Below are positions 52,690 through 60,484 of a stretch of 64,000 nucleotides of DNA, piece after piece; within the stretch, counting starts at the first letter, position 1, and each line of letters opens with the position of its first letter. The notes beneath the pieces were generated by a model. That model had not been told where the DNA came from. It worked only from the letters and a program-made list of their open reading frames with translations, and searched no databases. The stretch lies in contig JAFAFU010000020.1 in NCBI GenBank assembly GCA_023423335.1, positions 6,265-70,264 on the forward strand. Direction: 5' to 3'. The position numbers and the translations under genes were made by a program. Origin of the DNA: Bacillota bacterium. GTDB taxonomy: Bacteria; Bacillota; Clostridia; Lachnospirales; Lachnospiraceae.

Positions 52690-54732
52690 ATGCCGATGCA
52701 GTATAGTGATCAATTGAATGTAATAAAGGGAATTGGTGAGAAGACTCAGATTACCTTCCGAAGGCTTGGAATAGAATCAGTCCAGGATCTTCTGGAACAT
52801 TATCCGAGAGGGTATGAGGAATTTGAGAAGCCTGTTCCGATAATAGCTCTGCGGGAGGGTGACACCTCAACGATCGAAGCGTCACTGGTGGCGTCGCCTA
52901 AGATTAAGAAGGTAAGAAATCTGCAGATTCTTAATGTACAGGTCAGAGACTCCTCGGGAGTATTCCATCTGACCTGGTTCAATATGCCCTTTCTGATAAA
53001 GAGCCTTCGGCCCGGCAGTCATTATCTGTTCCGGGGAAAGGTAATCCGCAAGAATGGAATCCTGGTCATGGAGCAGCCCGGAATTTATCAGAAAGAAGCC
53101 TATTATAAATTATTGAAGATATTACAGCCGATCTATCCGCTGACGGAGGGAATTACCAATAAAATCATCGTAAAGGCTATGAAGCAGATTCACACGGAGC
53201 TTCAGTTTGCCAGGGACTATATCCCGAAGAAAACGGCTAAGGAATATCAGCTGATGGACCGCACGAAAGCCCTGAAGGAAATCCATTTTCCTAAGGACCG
53301 GGAAAGTATGCAAAAAGCCAGAAACCGTCTGACATTTGACGAGTTCTTTCTGTATTCCCTGGCGCTCCGTAAATTAAGGGATAATAAGCTGACCTACCGG
53401 ACGGATTATCCGATGGAACCCAGGCAGGAGTGCAGCCGGTTTATTGAGGAGCTTGCCTTTCCCCTCACAGGTGCCCAGCTAAGAGTTTGGGAGGAGATTA
53501 AGACAGACCTGTGCGGTATGACAGCAATGAATCGCCTGATACAGGGCGATGTAGGCTCCGGTAAGACCGTACTGGCCATACTGGCACTTTTGATGGCAGT
53601 AAGGAACGGATATCAGGCCTGTATTATGGTTCCCACGGAGGTTCTGGCAAAGCAGCATTATAAGACCTTTACCGGATTATTATCAGGCTATGGGATATCC
53701 GTTACACTGCTGGTCGGTTCCATGACGGTGAAGGAGAAGAAGTATGCCTATGAGGAGATCAGGGAGCACAGGACGGATATTGTCGTGGGCACCCATGCCT
53801 TGATTCAGGAGAAGGTGGAATATGACTGCCTGGGCTTGGTCGTAACGGATGAGCAGCATCGCTTTGGTGTCAGGCAGAGAGAAGCCCTGATGACGAAAGG
53901 CTCCAGACCCCATGTACTTGTTATGAGTGCAACTCCGATTCCCAGAACACTTGCCATCATCCTGTACGGTGATCTGGACATTTCCATAGTGGACGAGCTT
54001 CCGGCCAGGAGACTCCCAATTAAAAACTGTGTCGTAGATACGAACTACCGTCCGGTGGCCTACCGCTTCATTGAGAAGCAGGTAGCCCTGGGGAAGCAGG
54101 CATACGTCATCTGTCCGATGGTGGAGGAGAGTCTGGAGGTAGAAGCGGAGAATGTCATAGAATATACGGAGCGTCTGAAGGAAGCCTTTGCAGCCGGGGT
54201 TCGTGTGGAATACCTCCATGGCAAGATGAAGGCAAAGGAGAAAAATGATATCATGGAACGGTTTGCCGCGGGACAGATTGATGTTCTGGTATCGACAACT
54301 GTGATCGAGGTAGGGGTCAATGTGCCGAATTCCACGGTCATGCTGGTGGAGAATTCCGAACGATTCGGCCTGGCACAGCTCCATCAGCTGCGGGGCAGAG
54401 TGGGCCGCGGAGAAGACCAATCCTACTGCATCTTTGTCTGCGGTACACAGAGTAAGGAGGCAAGGGAGCGTCTGGAGATTTTAAATAAATCCAACGACGG
54501 ATTCTTTATCGCCTCCGAGGATCTGAAGCTGCGGGGACCGGGGGACCTGTTCGGAATCAGACAGAGCGGTGATCTGGAATTTAAGCTGGGAGATATCTTT
54601 ACTGATTCAGCCATACTGAAGCAGGCGGCAGAAGCGGCCAAGAGTCTGTCCGACGGCGAAGTGAATTCCATCTTTGAAGCCAATCCTTACCTGGAAGAAA
54701 AGATACTGCACCGGAATACCGGAACCTTATAA
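52690..54732 (+). CDS. recG: ATP-dependent DNA helicase RecG
   Basis: A 680-residue RecG, which reverses stalled replication forks and acts on branched DNA. It has the wedge domain start (VIKGIGEKTQITFRRLGI), Walker A GDVGSGKTV, the DEQH box in VVTDEQHRFG, SATPIPRTLA, and the C-terminal QLRGRVGRG helicase motif. In Bacillus recG is close to rpmB-yloU-yloV; here ~15 kb including the T7SS separates them. Confidence 0.97.
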   Translation: MPMQYSDQLNVIKGIGEKTQITFRRLGIESVQDLLEHYPRGYEEFEKPVPIIALREGDTSTIEASLVASPKIKKVRNLQILNVQVRDSSGVFHLTWFNMPFLIKSLRPGSHYLFRGKVIRKNGILVMEQPGIYQKEAYYKLLKILQPIYPLTEGITNKIIVKAMKQIHTELQFARDYIPKKTAKEYQLMDRTKALKEIHFPKDRESMQKARNRLTFDEFFLYSLALRKLRDNKLTYRTDYPMEPRQECSRFIEELAFPLTGAQLRVWEEIKTDLCGMTAMNRLIQGDVGSGKTVLAILALLMAVRNGYQACIMVPTEVLAKQHYKTFTGLLSGYGISVTLLVGSMTVKEKKYAYEEIREHRTDIVVGTHALIQEKVEYDCLGLVVTDEQHRFGVRQREALMTKGSRPHVLVMSATPIPRTLAIILYGDLDISIVDELPARRLPIKNCVVDTNYRPVAYRFIEKQVALGKQAYVICPMVEESLEVEAENVIEYTERLKEAFAAGVRVEYLHGKMKAKEKNDIMERFAAGQIDVLVSTTVIEVGVNVPNSTVMLVENSERFGLAQLHQLRGRVGRGEDQSYCIFVCGTQSKEARERLEILNKSNDGFFIASEDLKLRGPGDLFGIRQSGDLEFKLGDIFTDSAILKQAAEAAKSLSDGEVNSIFEANPYLEEKILHRNTGTL

Positions 54733-54797
54733 AGAATAAGAGTACGGTATCATTGACCTTTAGACGGACTGCACTGCCTGTTACGGGTACACCGGGA

Positions 54798-55064
54798 TTA
54801 TCTGTCCTGCCGGGAAGAACGGAGATAGAACATGGCATTTTCATAATCCTTCTTATGGACATAGAGATAATACTGCGTATCTAAGGCTGGATTTTGTCCA
54901 AAGGTTCCTGATCTTGCCCGATTGGAGGCAAAAGAAGCCGAGGAGCTCCGGTTGACCAGACGATAGGAGTAATTTAAGCCCTTTGAGGCAAGGATATCAC
55001 GAAGCTCAGAAAACTCCGTCAGGGAATAACCGCAATAAACTTCAATCCGATTCCAAAACCACAT
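54798..55064 (-). CDS. Small conserved hypothetical protein (DUF2007-like pattern)
   Basis: An 88-residue soluble protein: MWFWNRIEVYCGYSLTEFSE, a middle polar loop, and YYLYVHKKDYENAMFYL. The FxxxRDIL...YxYVHKKDYExA pattern resembles small signal-transducing DUF2007 proteins found in Lachnospiraceae. AAGGAGGG precedes the start. It is convergent with recG. The function is unknown. Confidence 0.72.
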   Translation of the reverse strand: MWFWNRIEVYCGYSLTEFSELRDILASKGLNYSYRLVNRSSSASFASNRARSGTFGQNPALDTQYYLYVHKKDYENAMFYLRSSRQDR

Positions 55065-55294
55065 GTTTTTGTCCCTCCTTTTCCGGGAATATTATAAAGG
55101 TATACTTTGATTATATTCCTGTATATGGGGGAGATTCAAGTTAACATTTGATTAAAAATGCGGGTGGACATGCGGCTTTATATCCTGTAAAATAGAAAGT
55201 GGGAAATAAAGTAAAAATTGATTATAACTTCCTATTTTGTCATGGATATGGTATACTTTCACAGTAGTCAGATAACGATAGAAGAGGTAGCTGA

Positions 55295-56275
55295 ATGGAT
55301 ACAGTCGATAGCATGGTGAATAAGGACAGGACAAAACAGTCGAAATTATCCCTGGTGATTCCTGTTTATCAGGAGGGAAGCCATATCAGAAGCTCCATAA
55401 AAGTCATTGAGCAGGTTCTTCAGGAAAATCAGATCGTATATGAATTCGTCCTGGTGGATGACGGCTCCGGGGATAATACCTGGAGCGAGATCAAGGCCCT
55501 GGCCGGAGAAAATGACAGGGTCACGAGCTTAAGACTCAGCCGGAATTTCGGCAAGGAATCAGCCCTATGCGCCGGTCTGGAGTATGCGGATGGGGATATG
55601 GTTCTGGTAATGGATGCGGATCTTCAGCATCCGCCCGCCCTGATTCCGGAGATGGTGAAGGCCTGGAGGGAAGAGGGCGTAGATGTTGTTGAAGGGATTA
55701 AGAACTCCAGAGGGAAAGAGAATCCTGTTTATAAACTGTGTGCGAAATTTTTCTATTATATATTGTACAAATCCTCCGACATCCATCTGGGGAGGGCCTC
55801 GGACTTTAAATTACTGGACCGGAAGGTGGTGGAGGCTTGGAAGGAGATGCCGGAGAGAGCAATTTTTTTCCGCGGTATGTCCGCCTGGCTGGGCTTTGAC
55901 CGCAAGCAGATCGGTTTTGATGTGGCAGACCGGGTGAACGGTAAAACCAAATGGTCCCTGATACGCCTGATCCGTCTTGCGATGAATGCGATTACCTCCT
56001 ATACCTCGGTGCCTTTGCACTGCATCACGGTCCTGGGTATCCTGATGTTTGCCGTAACGATCCTGATGGGAATCCAGACCCTGTTTATGAAATTTTCCGG
56101 CAGGGCGAATAGCGGCTTTACCACTGTCATTTTACTGCAGCTTCTGATCGGAAGCTCCATTATGACCAGCCTGGGAATGATCGGAATTTACCTGACGAAA
56201 ATATATAAGGAAGTTAAGGGAAGGCCCAGATATCTGATCTCAAAATGTATTAAAGGCGGTGAGAGAGAATGCTAG
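55295..56275 (+). CDS. GT2 glycosyltransferase with membrane C-terminus (GtrB/DPM-like)
   Basis: A 326-residue enzyme: GT2 fold with LSLVIPVYQEGSHIRSSI, the LVDDGSGDNTW and VMDADLQHPPALIPEM (DxD-like) motifs, and two C-terminal membrane spans. Such GtrB/ArnC/DPM-like enzymes load a sugar on undecaprenyl phosphate at the inner membrane face. The next gene codes for a GT-C-like membrane protein that could use this product. They overlap by seven bases. Confidence 0.9.
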   Translation: MDTVDSMVNKDRTKQSKLSLVIPVYQEGSHIRSSIKVIEQVLQENQIVYEFVLVDDGSGDNTWSEIKALAGENDRVTSLRLSRNFGKESALCAGLEYADGDMVLVMDADLQHPPALIPEMVKAWREEGVDVVEGIKNSRGKENPVYKLCAKFFYYILYKSSDIHLGRASDFKLLDRKVVEAWKEMPERAIFFRGMSAWLGFDRKQIGFDVADRVNGKTKWSLIRLIRLAMNAITSYTSVPLHCITVLGILMFAVTILMGIQTLFMKFSGRANSGFTTVILLQLLIGSSIMTSLGMIGIYLTKIYKEVKGRPRYLISKCIKGGEREC

Positions 56276-58383
56276 GTCTGTTATATCTGTTCTTATGCTT
56301 TGGAATCGGGTGGGTGATCTGCGCTTATGCCTTTCCGGGCCTGGGTAATATGTCCGCAGAAGCCTATGACAGGAGTAAAATCAACGTCAGTCCATATCTT
56401 CTGGCTCTGCCGGTTTGGTTTATCACGGGTGTTCTGGCATTAACCTGGCCGGTTTATCTGATTGCCTCCGCGGCAGCAAAATTTACGGATACTCCCCTGG
56501 CAGCTGCCAATGGGATTGTCCTTCCGTCGGCACTGGTTTTATTCGGTATCGTGTTCTACATAAGACAAATCAGGCAAAAGAACCCCAAGCTCTCTTTTTT
56601 TTGTCCTGATGACCGGACCAGACAGATAGAGCTATTTTTACTGGCGGCAGTTGCTGTGCTTGCCGTCACGCTTATGCTGACCACCTTCTATGTTAAGGAC
56701 GGGCAGCTGCATATCGGAGTTTCCGTCTTCAGCGATTTTTCACCCCATATCGGAATGATAAGGTCCTTTTCCTACGGAAATAATTTCCCTACCTCCTATT
56801 CCCATTATGGGGGAGAGGATATCCGGTACCATTTTATGTTCCAGTTCCTAGTGGGGAACCTGGAGTTCCTGGGAATGCGGATTGACTGGGCTTTTAATCT
56901 GCCCAGTATCCTTAGCTTTATAAGCGCCTTCCTGCTGTTGTATGTTTTGGCAGTTAAGATAACGGGAAAGACCCTGGCGGGTATCCTGTCCTGTCTTTTC
57001 TTCGCATTCCGAAGCTCGAAGGCGCTGTTCACTTATCTTTCGGAGATACCGGAAGGAAGGAGCATTATAAAAGCCCTTTCGGAGAATACGGAGTTCATCG
57101 GGGATACACCCCATGAGGACTGGGGGCTGTGGAACCTGAATGTATATTGTAATCAGAGGCATCTGGCACTGGGGCTGGCTGCGATGTTCTTCCTCCTGAT
57201 CCTGTTCCTGCCCCATCTCTATGAGATGTTCGAGACAGTAAAGCAATTTGGGCATCGTGAGGAGGATGAGGAAAAAGGTAAGGAGGCCGGACAGAAGCGG
57301 TTTGCCGGGAGACCACGGGTCAGAAGGCTGATATCCTGTCTGAAGCAGATTTTCTTTACGGGAGAGGGCTGGAAGGTCAGGAATTATAAACTTCCGGTTG
57401 CCGCAGGCATATTGCTGGGTGCGCTGTCCTTCTTTCATGGGGCGGTTGTGATCGGTTGTTTACTGGTATTGTTTATGGTTGCAGCCTTCTCGAAAAGGAG
57501 ATTGGAATTTGTTATCCTGGCGGTGATCACCTTGGCCCTGTCGTATCTGCAGACCAGTTTCTTTATCGAAGACTCGGCTGTAACGACGAAGTTTTTATTT
57601 GGATTTATCTCAGAGAAGGCAACTCTGTTCGGCGCGGCTTCCTATCTGGAGAGACTGCTTGGCATCCTGCCCTTCGTTTTACTGGCAGCCTTCTGCCTGG
57701 AGCGGGGACCGGGACGGTATCTGATCCTTGCATTTACCTTACCGCTGGTATTCGCCTTTACCGTATCCTTAACTGTAGATGTCACGGTAAATCATAAGTA
57801 TGTCATGATGTCCTGTATTCTGCTGGGGATCTTTGCAGCGGGCTTGGGGGAGAAGTTGCTGGTGCGGAGGGATATCCCGGTACGCCTGGTGGGAATATTC
57901 CTCATTATTACACTGACCTCCACCGGAATCTATGATTTTGTAACCCTGCTTAAGAAAAATCACCAGAATGGAGCCATCATCTTAAATCTGGAGGATGATT
58001 TGACAGAGTTTGTCAGGAAGAACAGCGATTCACAGGATTTATTCCTGACGAACAGTACGAATTATACGATTAACCAATTGGTATTCGGCGGGGCAATGCT
58101 CTTTATGGGGCACCAGTACTATGCCTGGTCGGCAGGCTACGATACGGATTACCGGGACTGGATGATACGCAGGATGTATGAAGCGGATACACCGGAGGAG
58201 CTTGACCGTCTGGTCCGTGAGAATGGCATCCGTTATATTGTGGTTGGCATAGAGAATCGGGAAAGTACGGATTATATACTAAGGGAAGAGAATATCCGTG
58301 CCGCCTATGAATGTGTTTATGAAGACGGGGAAGGGGAATGGAAAATCTCCATTTATGATACACTAAAAGTAAAATTTCAGTGA
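56269..58383 (+). CDS. Large GT-C-like membrane protein 1
   Basis: A 704-residue protein with about 14 membrane spans and a C-terminal outer domain. The first outer loop holds FSDFSPHIGMIRSFSYG (acidic residue as in GT-C enzymes) and HYGGEDIRYHFMFQFL. It resembles the second large protein at 60485 in plan and in the closing (I)RYIVVGIEN strand. GT-C enzymes move sugars from polyprenyl carriers outside the membrane. Substrate and acceptor are unknown. It overlaps the GtrB-like gene. Confidence 0.78.
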   Translation: MLGLLYLFLCFGIGWVICAYAFPGLGNMSAEAYDRSKINVSPYLLALPVWFITGVLALTWPVYLIASAAAKFTDTPLAAANGIVLPSALVLFGIVFYIRQIRQKNPKLSFFCPDDRTRQIELFLLAAVAVLAVTLMLTTFYVKDGQLHIGVSVFSDFSPHIGMIRSFSYGNNFPTSYSHYGGEDIRYHFMFQFLVGNLEFLGMRIDWAFNLPSILSFISAFLLLYVLAVKITGKTLAGILSCLFFAFRSSKALFTYLSEIPEGRSIIKALSENTEFIGDTPHEDWGLWNLNVYCNQRHLALGLAAMFFLLILFLPHLYEMFETVKQFGHREEDEEKGKEAGQKRFAGRPRVRRLISCLKQIFFTGEGWKVRNYKLPVAAGILLGALSFFHGAVVIGCLLVLFMVAAFSKRRLEFVILAVITLALSYLQTSFFIEDSAVTTKFLFGFISEKATLFGAASYLERLLGILPFVLLAAFCLERGPGRYLILAFTLPLVFAFTVSLTVDVTVNHKYVMMSCILLGIFAAGLGEKLLVRRDIPVRLVGIFLIITLTSTGIYDFVTLLKKNHQNGAIILNLEDDLTEFVRKNSDSQDLFLTNSTNYTINQLVFGGAMLFMGHQYYAWSAGYDTDYRDWMIRRMYEADTPEELDRLVRENGIRYIVVGIENRESTDYILREENIRAAYECVYEDGEGEWKISIYDTLKVKFQ

Positions 58384-58429
58384 CTGTCCGGTATGCAAAA
58401 TACCCATAGTTGCGAATTATATTTAACAG

Positions 58430-58476
58430 CAAATATTGTGCTGGCGCCGGGATTTGCGGGCATCGGCAGATGGAGG
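58430..58476 (+). repeat. Dispersed hairpin element, copy B
   Basis: Starts CAAATATTGTGCTGGCGCCG, then GGGCATCGGCAG and ATGGAGG, in the gap between the GT-C-like gene and glf. It is nearly the same as copy A at 27435-27481. GGCGCC is self-complementary; GCTG/CGGC pairing gives a hairpin. Confidence 0.65.
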
Positions 58477-58481
58477 TTAAT

Positions 58482-59573
58482 ATGGATTTTAAATATGTAA
58501 TTGTCGGAGCCGGACTTGCGGGCCTTACCATAGCAGAGAGGATTGCAAATGTGCTGGACGAAAAGGTACTTGTAATCGAAAAGAGGGGACATATTGGAGG
58601 AAATATCTATGATTCCTATAATGAGGACGGAATTCTGATCCATAATTACGGCCCCCATATCTTCCATACCAACGACAGAGGAGTCTATCAATATCTGTCC
58701 GGTTTTACAAAATGGAAGGATTTCTGGCACAGGGTACTGACCTATGTGGACGGTAACCTGATTCCGATGCCGATTACGGTGGAGACGATCAATCAATTAT
58801 ATAACCTGAATTTATCTTGCTTTGAGGTGGAGGATTTCCTGAAAAAGCAGTCGGTCACCCTGGAGGAGATCAAGACCAGTAAGGATGTGGCGCTCAGCAA
58901 GGTGGGCCGGGATATCTATGAGAAGATATTCGAGACCTATACCAGGAAGCAGTGGGGAATTGATCCTGCCGAACTGGATACTTCTGTTATCTCAAGGATT
59001 CCGATCCGCTTGAACCGTGACACCAGGTATTTTGCCGATAAATACCAGGGTATGCCTTCCCACGGCTACACAAGGATGTGTGAGAGCATGGTTAAAAATA
59101 AGAATATCAAGCTTCTGTTGAATACGGATTATAAGGAAGTGATCGGGGATATTAACCATGAGCTTCTGATCTATACCGGGGCAGCGGATGAATATTATGC
59201 TTATAAGTTCGGTAAGCTGGCTTACCGGAGCATTAATTTCGTATTTGAGACCCATGACAGGGAAGAGTATCAGGAGGCACCGGTCGTAAACTATCCCAAT
59301 GATTATGATTTTACCCGGATTACGGAATTTAAGAAGCTGTCCGGACAAGAGCATGGGAAGACAACCATTTGCAAGGAATTCCCAACCTCGGAAGGAGAGC
59401 CCTACTATCCCTTCCCGACAAAGGACTGCAAAGCCCGGTATGCATTATACGAAGAAGAGATTAAGAAAGAGGAAAAGGTCATCTTTGTCGGAAGATTGGC
59501 GGAATACCGCTATTACAATATGGATGCTGTGGTCAGAAGGGCATTGGATGTCTTTGAACAGCAGATATCATAG
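58482..59573 (+). CDS. glf: UDP-galactopyranose mutase
   Basis: A 363-residue flavoenzyme that turns UDP-galactopyranose into UDP-galactofuranose for surface glycans. FAD-binding YVIVGAGLAGLTIAERI at the start, GPHIFHT, KQWGIDPAEL, and the C-terminal GRLAEYRYYNMD are all diagnostic. The start at 58482 follows ATGGAGG; a longer in-frame start (TTG 58410) runs through the hairpin repeat and is not likely. The organism should therefore carry a Galf-containing polymer. Confidence 0.96.
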   Translation: MDFKYVIVGAGLAGLTIAERIANVLDEKVLVIEKRGHIGGNIYDSYNEDGILIHNYGPHIFHTNDRGVYQYLSGFTKWKDFWHRVLTYVDGNLIPMPITVETINQLYNLNLSCFEVEDFLKKQSVTLEEIKTSKDVALSKVGRDIYEKIFETYTRKQWGIDPAELDTSVISRIPIRLNRDTRYFADKYQGMPSHGYTRMCESMVKNKNIKLLLNTDYKEVIGDINHELLIYTGAADEYYAYKFGKLAYRSINFVFETHDREEYQEAPVVNYPNDYDFTRITEFKKLSGQEHGKTTICKEFPTSEGEPYYPFPTKDCKARYALYEEEIKKEEKVIFVGRLAEYRYYNMDAVVRRALDVFEQQIS

Positions 59574-59604
59574 CCTGGTAAGGGCTTACAGGGAGGAGAA
59601 GGAA

Positions 59605-60321
59605 ATGGATAAGTTATATATTGTCATTCCGGCATACAATGAGGAAGCGAATATTGAAGCTGTTATAAAGGATTGGTATCCGATCGTGGAGAAGCTTGGA
59701 AATGACAGCCGGCTGGTCATTATTGATGACGGCAGCAAGGACTCCACCTATCAGCGGATGAAGCAGCTGGCTGAGAATCTGGAAGCCTTCGAGCCGTTAA
59801 CAAAGCCGAATGGGGGCCATGGTGCAACGGTGTTGTACGGCTATCATTATGCGCTGAACGCAGGAGCCGATTATATCTTCCAGACGGATTCAGACGGACA
59901 GACCCTGCCGGAGGAATTCATGCCCTTCTGGGAACTTAAGGATAATTATGACATGGTAATCGGACACAGAAAGGGACGCCAGGACGGATTTTCCAGGGTA
60001 TTTGTAACGAAGACCCTGAAGCTTGTCCTGTGGCTCTGCTTCCATGTAGGAATAACGGATGCAAATACTCCGTTCCGACTGATGAAGGCCGAGACCCTGA
60101 AGAAGTATATCAAGCTTGTACCGGAGGGCTTTAATCTGTCCAATGTACTCCTCTCTGTTATCTACGCTAAGAAAAAGCTTAAGGTGAAATTCATGCATGT
60201 AACCTTCCGCCCCAGACAGGGCGGAGTGAATTCCATTAATATGAAGAAAATATTCAAAATCGGAAAACAGGCATTCAGGGATTTCAGAAAAATCAATCAT
60301 GTGTTAAAGAAGCAGGCTTAA
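59605..60321 (+). CDS. GT2 glycosyltransferase, soluble DPM1-like
   Basis: About 238 residues: KLYIVIPAYNEEANIEAVI, IIDDGSKDSTYQRM, QTDSDGQTLPEEF and the closing RPRQGGVNSIN motif of the DPM/GtrB-like GT2 group, but without membrane spans at the C-terminus. It follows glf by 31 bases behind GGGAGGAG. The ATG at 59605 is chosen over earlier in-frame codons that overlap glf. It probably charges a lipid carrier for the next large membrane protein. Confidence 0.9.
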   Translation: MDKLYIVIPAYNEEANIEAVIKDWYPIVEKLGNDSRLVIIDDGSKDSTYQRMKQLAENLEAFEPLTKPNGGHGATVLYGYHYALNAGADYIFQTDSDGQTLPEEFMPFWELKDNYDMVIGHRKGRQDGFSRVFVTKTLKLVLWLCFHVGITDANTPFRLMKAETLKKYIKLVPEGFNLSNVLLSVIYAKKKLKVKFMHVTFRPRQGGVNSINMKKIFKIGKQAFRDFRKINHVLKKQA

Positions 60322-60365
60322 TACAGTCTGAGGAAAACGTATTTTGTCTTTATGAAGTGAGGAAA

Positions 60366-60478
60366 AGTGAAAGAAAAATCACTTTCACTCGGAAAGAAAA
60401 ATCACTTTTACTCGGAAAGAACCCGCAAAGCGGCTTCTTTCATCAGATTTTGTGATGGCGCAAAGCGCCATAATGGAG
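60366..60478 (+). repeat. 23-base tandem repeats and hairpins before the second GT-C-like gene (element copy D)
   Basis: Two direct 23-base units (60369-60391, 60392-60414) plus a 7-base partial third; AGTGAAAG/CTTTCACT (60366-60389) also forms a hairpin. CCGC-AAA-GCGG follows near 60423-60433. ATGGCGC-AAA-GCGCCAT (60455-60471) then runs into ATGGAGG. TTTTGTGATGGCGC resembles the start of copies A and B. Confidence 0.55.
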
Positions 60479-60484
60479 GTATAT

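Noticed and set aside
53683..54420. Minus-strand 245-residue ORF
   Set aside because: It lies fully within recG, which has all helicase motifs; no ribosome site or family.
56848..57438. Minus-strand 196-residue ORF
   Set aside because: It overlaps the GT-C-like gene in full; composition is that of an antisense shadow.
60366..60421. 23-base direct repeats as a CRISPR array
   Set aside because: Units are directly adjacent with no spacers and no cas genes are nearby.
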